Made by a program: the position numbers and the translations under genes. 34,592 nt of DNA from Anaerolineae bacterium (GTDB taxonomy: Bacteria > Chloroflexota > Anaerolineae > Aggregatilineales > Phototrophicaceae), in NCBI GenBank assembly GCA_026645745.1, contig JAPKMU010000006.1:1-34592 (forward strand), in the 5' to 3' direction. The notes under the pieces were generated by a model. The model searched no databases and was not told where the DNA came from. It saw only the letters and a program-made list of their open reading frames with translations. How positions within the stretch are numbered: position 1 is the first letter of the stretch; each line of letters opens with the position of its first letter. Below, piece after piece: positions 16,577 to 25,590 of this stretch.

Positions 16577-17830
16577 GTGCGGATCACAATTTTGACCCAA
16601 TTTTATCCGCCGGAATTCGGCGCGGCAGCAATCCGCCTAAGCCGTTTGGCGCGTTTGTTAGCGGCAGAGGGGCATCAGGTCACCGTGCTGACGGGTATGC
16701 CGAATTATCCCGAAGGTGTAATTCCGTCCGCGTATCGCCGCAAGATTTTCAAACGAGAAACGGTTGATGGCGTCCACGTGCGCCGCGTGTGGGTGTATGC
16801 CAGCCCATCCAAACGCGCGCGCGCGCGTCTGCTCAACCAATTCAGCTTTTTGGTGATGGCAGCGCTGCGCGGGACATTTCTCGCGCGCCCCAATGTATTT
16901 CTCGTGGAATCGCATCCCCTGCCGATTGTGTTAGCGGCGGGCTGGCTCAAACGCATCAAACGCGCCCCCATTGTCCTCAACGTCTCGGATTTATGGCCCG
17001 AGTCGGCGGTTGCGACAGGTGCGTTAAGTGCAGACAGCCGGATGGTCAAAATCGCATCGAGAATCGAAAAGTGGGCATATCACGATGCCGCGCAGATCAT
17101 CTCGATGACACAGGGGGTTCATGATGGAATTTTGCAGGTGCATCCCCACCCTGATCGGGTGACGTTGATACAAAACGCAGTTGATCTGGAGCGTTTCAAA
17201 CCGGGCGGTGATAAACTGCGCCGCGAAGTGCGCGAAAATTACGGCATCGGGGAGCAGTTCACAGCGGTGCATGTCGGCAACATGAGCTTGACCTATGATT
17301 TTGACATTCTTTTAGAAACCGCCGCTGCACTCCCTAAAATGGCATTTCTATTCGCGGGCGGCGGCTCACAAGAAGCGGATATTCGTAAGAAAGCAGCAGA
17401 GCGCGGTTTGAAAAACATTATCTTCGCGGGAGTTCTCCCTCATGCGGATATGCCGGGAATTTGGGCAGCGGCAGACGCCAGTTTGATCGCCCTCCGCGAT
17501 CATTCGGTTGCTGGCGGAACGCTCCCCGCTAAAATGTACGAATCGTTGGCGACAGGAACGCCTGTCGTCGCAGCGATACGCGGTGAAGGCGCGACGCTCA
17601 TCGAACAAGCGGGAGCGGGCATCGTCGTTCCCATCGGGGATGCTGCTGCTTACGTCGCTGCACTTCTGCGGCTCGCAGACGATCCGGCGCTCCGCGAGAA
17701 AATGCGCGCTGATGCCCGTGCTTATGCTGAACGCCACCTCTCACCGGATCGCGTCAAGTTGCGCTACATTGAACGCTTTGAACAAGCTCTCCATCTGAAG
17801 CAGCACACACCGAAGGACAAACAATCATGA
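16577..17830 (+). CDS. Glycosyltransferase family 4 (WbuB/WcaI-like)
   Basis: A 417-residue GT-B glycosyltransferase. The N-terminal domain begins MRITILTQFYPPEFGAAAIR and holds VTVLTGMPNYPEG and VSDLWPESAVATGAL, segments typical of WbuB/WcaI-like enzymes of O-antigen and exopolysaccharide loci. The C-terminal donor domain has VHVGNMSLTYDFDILLE, FAGGGSQE and the E-x7-E region LPAKMYESLATGTPVVA. It probably transfers a sugar from a nucleotide donor to a lipid-linked acceptor on the cytoplasmic face. The start is a GTG six bases after the asnB stop; no strong Shine-Dalgarno is close, so asnB translation may feed it. Its stop overlaps the next gene as ATGA. A (CG)7 tract (16814-16827) lies within it. 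Confidence 0.9.
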   Translation: MRITILTQFYPPEFGAAAIRLSRLARLLAAEGHQVTVLTGMPNYPEGVIPSAYRRKIFKRETVDGVHVRRVWVYASPSKRARARLLNQFSFLVMAALRGTFLARPNVFLVESHPLPIVLAAGWLKRIKRAPIVLNVSDLWPESAVATGALSADSRMVKIASRIEKWAYHDAAQIISMTQGVHDGILQVHPHPDRVTLIQNAVDLERFKPGGDKLRREVRENYGIGEQFTAVHVGNMSLTYDFDILLETAAALPKMAFLFAGGGSQEADIRKKAAERGLKNIIFAGVLPHADMPGIWAAADASLIALRDHSVAGGTLPAKMYESLATGTPVVAAIRGEGATLIEQAGAGIVVPIGDAAAYVAALLRLADDPALREKMRADARAYAERHLSPDRVKLRYIERFEQALHLKQHTPKDKQS

Positions 17831-18861
17831 CCCCTCGTCCTCTCAAACTGGCGGTGATCGGGTGCGGACGTATTGCGCCACGTCACGGTCAAGCGCTTGA
17901 AACCATCCGCGAGTCCCATCAGGTTGAAATCACCGCAGCATGTGACGTAATCGAAGCCCGTGCCAAACACTTCGCGGATGACTTCGGTGGTGATGTGTAT
18001 ACCGATTACCGCGCCGTGTTAGATCGCCCCGATATCGATCTGGTCACGGTATGCGTACCTTCCGGTCTGCATGCGCAAATCGGAATCGATGCGGCAAAGG
18101 CAGGTAAACATGTCCTCGTTGAAAAGCCAATCGCGCTCACCACAGCCGATGCTGATGCGCTTATTGATGCTTGTGATGCTCAAGGCGTCACGCTCGGCGT
18201 TGTCCTGCAAAATCGCTTTAATCCGCCGATGCGTGATCTCCGCGCTCTGGTCGATTCAGGCGATCTCGGCAAGATTGTTCTGGGCGGGATTACCGTACGC
18301 TGGTATCGTCCTCAAGAATATTATGAGGATGGATGGCATGGTACATGGGCGATGGACGGCGGTGCGCTCATGAACCAATCAATCCATCATATCGATGCGC
18401 TTCAGTGGTTGATGGGCGATGTCGAAAGCGTGTTCGCGTATACGGGAACTCTCGTTCACACGATGGAAGCCGAAGACGTGGGCGTGGGCGTTGTACGCTT
18501 TAAGTCAGGAGCGCTGGCGACAATCGAAGGTTCAACCGTTACTTACCCTGAAAACCTCGAAGCCTCAATTGCACTGTTTGGCGAAAAAGGATCGGTGAAG
18601 GTTGGCGGAACGGCGCTCAACCGTAAAGTCTTCTGGAAAGTCGCCGGACAAATCGAACACGAGCGCGAAATCCTCACCCGTGAAGCGGTCGATCCGCCAA
18701 CGGTGTACGGTTACAGCCACCGTGAGCAGATCATTGAGATGCTCGATGCTGTCCGTGAAAACCGCCGTCCATCAACGCATGGACGCGAGGCGCGGCGCTC
18801 TTTAGCGCTTGTAAGCGCTTTGTACGAATCGGCACGCACCCGCCGCGAAGTCTATTTCTAG
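17827..18861 (+). CDS. Gfo/Idh/MocA-family NAD(P)-dependent oxidoreductase
   Basis: 344 residues. The N-terminal Rossmann domain begins with LAVIGCGRIAPRH (nucleotide-binding G12-G14), then ITAACD, TVCVPSGLH and the family-typical LVEKPIALT (97-105, with Lys100). The C-terminal alpha/beta domain has DGGALMNQSIHHIDALQWLMG, with H187 or H188 and D190 in the usual catalytic positions. Family members in glycan loci oxidise nucleotide sugars at C3 (WlbA/WbpB-like). The start overlaps the GT4 stop by four bases (ATGA), so it works in the same pathway and probably prepares a donor sugar. Its stop shares CTAG with the stop of the convergent transglutaminase-like gene. Confidence 0.9.
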   Translation: MTPRPLKLAVIGCGRIAPRHGQALETIRESHQVEITAACDVIEARAKHFADDFGGDVYTDYRAVLDRPDIDLVTVCVPSGLHAQIGIDAAKAGKHVLVEKPIALTTADADALIDACDAQGVTLGVVLQNRFNPPMRDLRALVDSGDLGKIVLGGITVRWYRPQEYYEDGWHGTWAMDGGALMNQSIHHIDALQWLMGDVESVFAYTGTLVHTMEAEDVGVGVVRFKSGALATIEGSTVTYPENLEASIALFGEKGSVKVGGTALNRKVFWKVAGQIEHEREILTREAVDPPTVYGYSHREQIIEMLDAVRENRRPSTHGREARRSLALVSALYESARTRREVYF

Positions 18862-19676
18862 AGATCAGGGAATAATTCACGCCAGTTCGTGCTGTCAAAC
18901 TGCACATACGGTTCGAGCGGCGGGAAGTAGCTAATTCCCATTAACGGCAACCGGCGGCGAAGCCGCTGCATATCATACCCTTCATCAAGGTGCAGGCGCG
19001 CTTCCGGGCGGTTCACATCAAGGAGCGGTGTGTAGAAATAGCGGTATTCGCGCACCGCTTGTTCTAGCATCTCAAAACCGCTCCGGCTGATCCATGTGTT
19101 CGTCGTTGAGTCGAATAGTTCCCATTGGTCATCAACACGAATTTCGAGCCACGCATGTTCACCGTCCGAAACGAGTACGCGCCATGTTAGTCCAAGCCGC
19201 TCCGCTACGCGGAACTGGGCGTACGTCACCGTTGCGCAGTGACCGCGCTCTTGTGATAGAAACTGCACAAGCGAAGTGGGAAAATCGGCGACACCGTATA
19301 CATAGCCAATGTGAATCAAGTACATGCTAAACAGACCCGCAAGCCGGTCAGGGTGATCTTCGCGCCATAAAACTGCCAGCCGTTCCTGATTTTCGGCATA
19401 ATATGCAGCGACAGCGTCAAGAATCTCGTCATCCGTTTGCGCGCCAGCCGCCGCGGCGATTTCATGTAAGGTTGGCACGTCGGGTCCGGGCATCGCATCA
19501 AACACATAATCCGCTGCTGATAGGGTTGGCGTTGATACTGGCGTAGAAATGGCGATGGGACTCACGAGTTGTCTAAGCTCTGGTTGATAAAACTGTTGGC
19601 TCACGATGACAACCAACACAACCAACGACGTGGTGATCAGCAGGGGGATTGCGTATATGATTCTACGTTGAGTCAC
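18858..19676 (-). CDS. Membrane-anchored transglutaminase-like (papain-fold) protein
   Basis: 272 residues from GTG 19676, chosen over TTG 19697 because GGAG lies 6 nt before it. An N-terminal signal-anchor helix (IIYAIPLLITTSLVVLVVIVS) is followed by a Ser/Thr/Pro linker (SPIAISTPVSTPTLS) and an extracytoplasmic domain. The transglutaminase-like triad is visible: Cys147 in RGHCATVTYAQF, His174 in DGEHAWLEIR and Asp189 in ELFDSTTN. Family members are cysteine proteases, amidases or cross-linking enzymes; the reaction here is unknown. It is transcribed against the surrounding glycan genes, converges on the oxidoreductase with a 4-bp stop overlap, and diverges from the next glycosyltransferase across only 41 bp. 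It may act on surface protein or peptide. Confidence 0.75.
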   Translation of the reverse strand: MTQRRIIYAIPLLITTSLVVLVVIVSQQFYQPELRQLVSPIAISTPVSTPTLSAADYVFDAMPGPDVPTLHEIAAAAGAQTDDEILDAVAAYYAENQERLAVLWREDHPDRLAGLFSMYLIHIGYVYGVADFPTSLVQFLSQERGHCATVTYAQFRVAERLGLTWRVLVSDGEHAWLEIRVDDQWELFDSTTNTWISRSGFEMLEQAVREYRYFYTPLLDVNRPEARLHLDEGYDMQRLRRRLPLMGISYFPPLEPYVQFDSTNWRELFPDL

Positions 19677-19717
19677 GGTATTCTCCGAGCCTACCAACGC
19701 ACGCAGGAGCGCGCACG

Positions 19718-20887
19718 ATGAAACAACACCACATTTGCGTGATCTCGCTCGCGCTTCCCATTGAAATTGATCCGCGCACAGGACGACATGTTGAAGTATT
19801 GAGCCAGCATTTTGATGTTACCTTTATCGGGTTTGGAACGCCATCACCGACTTGGCAGGTTGCGGTTAAGCCAATTGATGTTTCTTCGGGGAGACTGCGT
19901 CGGTTGTTTGAGATTCTCCTGCTGGTCATCGGTCGGCTAATTCCATACGCCTATGCGGTGTATTTCTGGACGCGTCCCCGTTATCGTCAATCCCTTGCTG
20001 CCGCCATCGAAGCGCGCCCTGATGCCTATCATGCAGCAGACTGGGCAACTCTCGCAGTTGCGGCACGCGCGGCTCAGCTGACCGGCGCGAAAGTCGTTTT
20101 CGACATTGACGAATATTGGGCGCTCTTTGACGAATCTAAACGTATGTGGCTCTGGTTCTTCTCACCGTTGATCCGCTACACGCTCAAGAAATATGAAAAA
20201 CACGTCGATGCTTCGATAACGGTATCGCGCCCATTTGCAGAACGTTACGAGAAAGAGCACGGTTGGAAGCCGATCATCGCTACCAACGCTCCTTATTACG
20301 TAGAATCCCCCGATCATGAAACCGATCCGGATCACATCATACTGATTCATCACGGAACGGCGCTGCGTGATCGCAAACTAGAAACCTTGATCGAGATGGC
20401 AGTACTGCTCGATCAGCGTTATACACTTCACCTGATGATTGCCGCAGACCGCTCGGATTATCTTCCTGATCTGCGCCAGCTTGCCGAGCGTGTCGCACCG
20501 AATCGGGTGATATTCCGCGAACCTGTTCCATATTCCCATGTCGTACAAACGATTGCCGATGCCGATATTCAAGTCGCGTTTATGGCACCCACCACCTACA
20601 CATGGCTGATGACGCTGCCTAACAAAATTTTCGAGTCAATGATGGCGGGATTGGCAGTTCTCGTTGCGCCGTCGCCTGCTATGGCAGATGTCGTTCGCAC
20701 AGCCAACGCTGGTTGGGTCGCAGACGGATTCACGGCGGCAGATTTGGCACGGATCTTTAATGCCTCGCTATCGACGACATCCGCGAAAAACGCCGGAATT
20801 GCCCGTGCTGCTGCCAAGTTCACCAACGTTGAAACTGAGATCGGGCAGATTCTCAACTTATATCGTCACCTTTTGGAAGGAAAATGA
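19718..20887 (+). CDS. Glycosyltransferase (GT-B, GT4-like)
   Basis: 389 residues. The GT-B fold is suggested by an N-terminal domain with ICVISLALPIEIDPRTGRH and YHAADWATLAVAARAAQLTG followed by VVFDIDEYW, then a donor domain with ILIHHGTALRDRKLETLIEMAVLL, NRVIFREPVPYSHVV and LPNKIFESMMAGLAVLVAPSPAMADVV (the GT4-like E-containing donor loop). The ATG at 19718 has AGGAG 8 nt upstream. Its stop region overlaps the next glycosyltransferase as ATGA, so the two form one unit. It probably adds a sugar to the same surface glycan as its neighbours; donor and linkage are unknown. Confidence 0.85.
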   Translation: MKQHHICVISLALPIEIDPRTGRHVEVLSQHFDVTFIGFGTPSPTWQVAVKPIDVSSGRLRRLFEILLLVIGRLIPYAYAVYFWTRPRYRQSLAAAIEARPDAYHAADWATLAVAARAAQLTGAKVVFDIDEYWALFDESKRMWLWFFSPLIRYTLKKYEKHVDASITVSRPFAERYEKEHGWKPIIATNAPYYVESPDHETDPDHIILIHHGTALRDRKLETLIEMAVLLDQRYTLHLMIAADRSDYLPDLRQLAERVAPNRVIFREPVPYSHVVQTIADADIQVAFMAPTTYTWLMTLPNKIFESMMAGLAVLVAPSPAMADVVRTANAGWVADGFTAADLARIFNASLSTTSAKNAGIARAAAKFTNVETEIGQILNLYRHLLEGK

Positions 20888-22071
20888 ATGTGCATTTACT
20901 AATTGTTCCTTCGTACTTTCCAAATGAAGTGACGTACCTCACCGGCAGCTTCTTTTTGGAACAAGCGTATGCGCTCCATAAGGCAGGGCATCAAGTTGGC
21001 GTGATCGTTCCTCCTTGGCTGAAGGTTACACTAGCGCGCATTCGTCAGCGCAGGTTAGCTCCACTCATGCGGTTGACACGTGAGCAGGAATTCACCGATT
21101 TTCCGGTTTACCGCATGCATTGGGGTGCATTTCCCCGAATTCTGCCCGTGATTGCGGCACCGCTAGCACTTGTTGCCGCCGAATGGGCGTTGAAGCAGTA
21201 CATCGCACAGCATGGCAAGCCGGATATCCTTCATGGTCACGATGTGTTTTACGGGGGGTATATCAGCGCAATGTTGGGCATCAAACATCGTATCCCATCC
21301 GTGTTAACCGAGCATTCCACGCGCTATATGGAAGGCAAAGTGATCCTTCCCGGTCAGCGCCCTATCCTTCGCCAAGCGCTGCGACAAAGTCGATCAGTGA
21401 TTTGTGTTAGCCAAGCTTTACTGGAATCCCTTCGTGACTTCTTGCCAAATCTCGAAGGTATTGTCATTCCAAACTTGATCGATACCGACTATTTCAGCCT
21501 TGCCTCCTCTCGTAATGGCAATCCATGCACATTTTTCGCAATTGGATCGGCTGAACCCCGCAAACGCTTTGATTTGTTGGTTGAAGCGTTTCATGCGGCG
21601 TTTAGGAGCGATCCCAAGGCTAAGTTAAAAATTGCTGGAGAAGGATCAGAAACTTCGTTGATCAAGGCGCAAGTTACAGCGCTTGGGCTAGACAACCAAG
21701 TGGATTTATTAGGGCGTTTAAGTCGGGAGCAGGTACGCAAAGTGATGCAGGATTCACATGTTCTCGTATCTAGCAGCCAGATTGAAACATTTGGTATAAG
21801 TCTGATCGAAGCGCTTGCGTGCGGAAAACCCATTATTTCCACTGCATCCGGTGGCGCAAACGATATTGTTACGCCTGACGTAGGGTTGCTTGTGCCCGTC
21901 GATGACTTAGAAGCCCTGACCAACGCGCTGAAGCAAATGCTCGATCAGCATGCAACATACGATCCACAAAAACTTCGTCAGATATGTATCACACGCTACA
22001 GTGAATACGCTGTTGTTGCCGAACTTGAGCGTGTTTACGATCGAGTTTCACACTCTGTCCTGCATATGTAG
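20884..22071 (+). CDS. Glycosyltransferase family 4
   Basis: A 395-residue GT4 enzyme. LIVPSYFPNEVTYLTGSFFLEQAYALHKAGH opens the acceptor domain; GHDVFYGGYISAMLG and PSVLTEHSTRYMEG follow. The donor domain carries FAIGSAEPRKRFDLLVEAF, LLGRLSREQVRKVM and the classic E-x7-E loop SSQIETFGISLIEALACGKPIIS. The ATG overlaps the stop of the previous glycosyltransferase by four bases (ATGA), implying coupled expression. The base composition looks slightly more AT-rich than the flanking genes. It ends 118 bp from the convergent, frameshifted GT2 gene. Confidence 0.92.
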   Translation: MNVHLLIVPSYFPNEVTYLTGSFFLEQAYALHKAGHQVGVIVPPWLKVTLARIRQRRLAPLMRLTREQEFTDFPVYRMHWGAFPRILPVIAAPLALVAAEWALKQYIAQHGKPDILHGHDVFYGGYISAMLGIKHRIPSVLTEHSTRYMEGKVILPGQRPILRQALRQSRSVICVSQALLESLRDFLPNLEGIVIPNLIDTDYFSLASSRNGNPCTFFAIGSAEPRKRFDLLVEAFHAAFRSDPKAKLKIAGEGSETSLIKAQVTALGLDNQVDLLGRLSREQVRKVMQDSHVLVSSSQIETFGISLIEALACGKPIISTASGGANDIVTPDVGLLVPVDDLEALTNALKQMLDQHATYDPQKLRQICITRYSEYAVVAELERVYDRVSHSVLHM

Positions 22072-22189
22072 CGCTTAATGCAGTTGATATCAGGGAAACC
22101 CATTGAAGAAGGCTACCCTACGAACCATTCGCGAAGAGGTACCAAAGATACAAAAGCTGTAGGAATTACAGATACTCCTGCAAATGTTC

Positions 22190-23136
22190 CTAATCGGGTA
22201 GAAGTCGTCCCCGGTTTAGGCGAAACACCAGCTTATCTAGTGCGCTGGCGAATGATGTATGCAGCACACAGTCAACTGCAATTGCGGCGGCAAGCACACG
22301 CCGACCATTCCGTTTGCCCCGAATGAAGCGTCCGGTCAGAGGAAGCGCTTCCGAGCGTTTCCCTTGCACGTAATGATGCTTGAGCATCCGCCAATCGAGA
22401 TACAGTGATGCTTCTTCATGCGCGGCGCGCACCTCTGGCGCAAGTGCTGGTTCAGCGAACACGCGGCTGATCACAATGCGCATCTCGTTTTCAAACTTGA
22501 ATGCCTGACTTACGCTCTTGCTCGTTGCATGAAGTCGAAATGCGCCGCGAAAACCCGGCACATAGCGGATTTCGTACCCTGCCAACGCCATGCGAATCCA
22601 ATAGTCATAATCCATGCAGTAGTGCAGCGATTCGTCAAACAGCCCGATCCGATCCATCACTGGCGTCGCCAAAATGTTCCCTGCTGTGGATTCGGCTGCC
22701 CACCCGTGATCGCGCTCACAAGTGAGTAAGGACGCGCGCGAAAATCTCCATACATTGTACCGTCTGCGCGGATCAGATTCGCATCCGAGAAGATCACGCT
22801 TACATCGGGATGAGTCTCAAAGTATTCTGCCGTGAACCGCACGGCACCCGGCAGCAGCAGATCATCCGAGTTCAAGTAGGTAAGGATTTCTCCCTTTGCT
22901 TGGCGCATCCCCTTGTTGATCGCGTCTGTCTGCCCGTTGTCTTTCTCGCTCACCCATGTCATGCGCGAATCATCGATCGATTTCAGTACCTCAAGTGTCC
23001 CATCGGTTGAGCCGCCATCCATCACGATCAACTCAAGTGCAGGGTAACCTTGGTCGAGCACACTCATGATTGATTCGCGGATAAACTGCGCTTGATTAAA
23101 CGAAGGCATCACAACCGATACAAGCGGATAAGACAT
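22190..23136 (-). pseudogene. Glycosyltransferase family 2, interrupted by a frameshift
   Basis: Two overlapping reading frames together make one GT2. The N-terminal half (22657-23136) starts MSYPLVSVVMPSFNQAQFIRE and has VMDGGSTDGT, AINKGMRQAKGE and the donor-binding YLNSDDLLLPGA. It breaks off after QQGTFWRR with a stop at 22657-22659. The C-terminal half (22190-22672) resumes in another frame with VMDRIGLFDESL and MDYDYWIRMALAG, exactly what follows TFWRR in this family. A -1 shift (one missing base) at about 22660-22668 restores a protein of about 315 residues. AAGGA lies 7 nt before the ATG. The other motifs are undamaged, so the shift is either recent or a sequencing error. It faces the opposite way from the flanking glycan genes. 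Confidence 0.8.
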
Positions 23137-23220
23137 GGAGCAGTCCTTATTGGTTACTCATCACAACGAAATGTACGATAATCTTGTGCCTGTTCGAGCG
23201 AGATAAAGCAAAGGCGAAAT

Positions 23221-25590
23221 ATGCGTCGACTCCCAACACTCCTGTTAGCATTTTACCTGATCTTTTTGGGTGGCAGCGCATACCATTCCCAGTTGTTTGT
23301 GATCCGCATCGCCCACCACGCGATCATGACCGTTCTCTTGGTGATCTGGTTAATCATCCGTATTCGGCGCGGTGTTGGGCTGCCGAGAACACCCTACAAT
23401 TGGCTGTTGATTGCGTTGATTGGTGTTTGGCTGTTTTCTGCCGGGTTTGCGCTTGATCCGCGCATCTCTTTAGAAAGCGCATGGTTTCCCATCACCCATG
23501 TACTGATCTTCTTCTACATCACCGCACTCTTTCAAGCGGGGCGCGGTAGAGTCGTCATGGAGACGGTTTTCATGATTGGCACGGTGATTGTCGTTGCGGC
23601 AGGCGCGCAAGCGATCACTTGGCTGAACGGCTGGCTTCCCCTCCTCAGCAGTGAACTCCCGTTTCCTCCTGTTCTTCCCCGGCTCGATCAACCTTTTGGC
23701 GTGACAACATGGCTGGGCGCATTCGCCGCCCCACTCATCTTAATCGCAATCGCGTGGGCGCTCACCGTGCGCCGACGCGATTATCGCCCGCCGCTCTGGG
23801 GGCTTGCTGCCGCGCTGACATTGATTCTCGTCTTGACGACATCGCGCGGTAGTTTTATCGCACTCGGTGTGAGCGTGAGTATTCTCGTGGCGCTCCGTCT
23901 GTGGAGTCGCCCATCACTCAACCGGATCATTCCGGTCGGTTTTGCCGCGCTGGTCGGCGTGGGGTTGATTGGCGGCGTGATCTTCTTGATCAGCCGGGAT
24001 GCATCGCGCGCAGGTGGCGACGTGCTTCGCGTTGATTTGTGGAGTACCGCAGTTGAAGCCGCGCAGGATGATCCCCTGACCGGTGTTGGCATTGGCATGT
24101 TCGGGCGTGCGCACCGCACCTACCGCGATCCCACCTATGTCGATGATCGACTCGGCACAGCGCATAACCTGTATTTGAACACAACCGCCGAAACCGGACT
24201 GCCGGGATTGCTGCTCGTGATCGCCCTAGCCATCATCGGCATGCGTGTATGGCGGCAGCAGTGGCGCAGCGCCGAGTCCGATGGGCGAAAGCTTAGGCTA
24301 GAAGCCGCTGGTGCAGCACTCATCGGGTTCGGGGTTCAAAGCTTGTTCGATACGTTCACGCTGACCAATACCATTCTGCTGCCGCTCGTCTTGGTCGCCT
24401 ACATCAGCAGTCCACCGCGCACCGCTGCCGATCCACCTATCAAGGGCAGTCAAGCTGCGGCAGGCATATTCGCTGTCCTGATTGCCGTTTACGGTGTTGG
24501 ATTCGCAATCTCCGACCGCGCACAGTCGTTGTTTGATCAAAGCGTCCGCACGCAGTCATTGGCGGCAGTCGAAGAAGCAGAGAGCCTTGATCCGCATCTT
24601 CGCTTATATGAACTCCAGCGCCTTTATCTGATTGCCTCCAATCCTGAAACGCCAACCAGCGAGGCAATCCGTGCCTACGAGCACGCGGTTGCGCTTGAGC
24701 CGACATGGGATGTCGGATGGATCAACCTTGTGCCGCTTTATCTTGCAGTGGATGACGTCGAGAGCACGCGGACTGCCCTCGAACGTGCCGCGAATATCAG
24801 CAATTGGAACGGCGCTTGGTTCGGATGGGCGTACCTAAGCGAACAACATAATCTCGCTTCGGCGGACGAAATCCAAGACGCTTACGTGCGCTCGATGGTG
24901 AATTTGCCCACGAATCGCGCGTTTTGGACGGAAACGCCCATACGCGAAGCAGCAGTTCAGGAGTATGCGGAAGCACAACCGCTTGAGGTTCGCTATCGCA
25001 CTTACGCGGCGATTTTCCCCAATCGCGCCGTCGAACTCGTCCCCTCGCATCCAGAAACGGCGGTCGAGTGGTGGATTGTCGGGCATCATGCGCTCACCAT
25101 CCTCAACGATTCGGCATCGGCGGATACTGCTTTCCCACAGGCGATCCAGCGCGACCCGGCACGCGGTGATTTTTACGTCTGGCGAGCGCTTGCGAGGCAC
25201 GAAACACCCGTACCAAGTGAGCCAACACTGGCAACTGCTGATCGCCTAGGCACGACTTATGACTCGGTAATCACTGCACAGTTGCAGCTTGCCGAATCAC
25301 CGGAACAGGTGCGGTTACTGCGAATCGAGATTGTCGGCAGCCGCTACATCGAACAAAACTTTGAAGGTGTGCTGTTTCAAGGACGCCGCGCGGAATTCCT
25401 CCGCATCAGCGAATGGTCAGCCGAACCCCTCACTGCCGAAGCCGCCGCTGTCTGGTTTGATCTTGCCGCCGATTTTGTTTCGCGCGGTGACCGCGAAACC
25501 GCCGCGCAGGTGCTGCGCTTATTCCTTGAACGCTACCCATCCAATACACAAGCGCGGGAGCAGTTGACCGCGATCGAAGGGAGTTCGTAA
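23221..25590 (+). CDS. O-antigen ligase/polymerase-like membrane protein with TPR C-terminus
   Basis: 789 residues. Residues 1-430 hold about 11-12 membrane helices with the Wzy_C/WaaL-type core: LTTSRGSFIALGVSV (R209), DDPLTGVGIGMFGRAHRTY and GTAHNLYLNTTAETGLPGLLLV, where His315 in AHNLYL is the usual ligase His. Residues from about 430 to the end are soluble, with TPR-like helical repeats (AIRAYEHAVALEPTWDVGWI and, near the end, AAQVLRLFLERYPSNTQA). Such proteins join undecaprenyl-linked glycans to lipid, protein or a growing polymer on the outer face of the membrane. AAAGG lies 6 nt before the ATG. The stop overlaps the next, related gene as TAATG. Confidence 0.87.
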   Translation: MRRLPTLLLAFYLIFLGGSAYHSQLFVIRIAHHAIMTVLLVIWLIIRIRRGVGLPRTPYNWLLIALIGVWLFSAGFALDPRISLESAWFPITHVLIFFYITALFQAGRGRVVMETVFMIGTVIVVAAGAQAITWLNGWLPLLSSELPFPPVLPRLDQPFGVTTWLGAFAAPLILIAIAWALTVRRRDYRPPLWGLAAALTLILVLTTSRGSFIALGVSVSILVALRLWSRPSLNRIIPVGFAALVGVGLIGGVIFLISRDASRAGGDVLRVDLWSTAVEAAQDDPLTGVGIGMFGRAHRTYRDPTYVDDRLGTAHNLYLNTTAETGLPGLLLVIALAIIGMRVWRQQWRSAESDGRKLRLEAAGAALIGFGVQSLFDTFTLTNTILLPLVLVAYISSPPRTAADPPIKGSQAAAGIFAVLIAVYGVGFAISDRAQSLFDQSVRTQSLAAVEEAESLDPHLRLYELQRLYLIASNPETPTSEAIRAYEHAVALEPTWDVGWINLVPLYLAVDDVESTRTALERAANISNWNGAWFGWAYLSEQHNLASADEIQDAYVRSMVNLPTNRAFWTETPIREAAVQEYAEAQPLEVRYRTYAAIFPNRAVELVPSHPETAVEWWIVGHHALTILNDSASADTAFPQAIQRDPARGDFYVWRALARHETPVPSEPTLATADRLGTTYDSVITAQLQLAESPEQVRLLRIEIVGSRYIEQNFEGVLFQGRRAEFLRISEWSAEPLTAEAAAVWFDLAADFVSRGDRETAAQVLRLFLERYPSNTQAREQLTAIEGSS

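Noticed and set aside
22072-22189. Possible short gene between the convergent GT4 and GT2 genes (open frame from 22078)
   Set aside because: Most of its length is antisense to the GT2 gene, it lacks a ribosome binding site and has no recognisable features; I see nothing else in this 118-bp gap.
22657-22680. Programmed -1 ribosomal frameshift in the GT2 gene
   Set aside because: No proper X-XXY-YYZ slippery heptamer or following hairpin is visible at the junction, and GT2 enzymes are not known to use one; a mutation or sequencing error is simpler.
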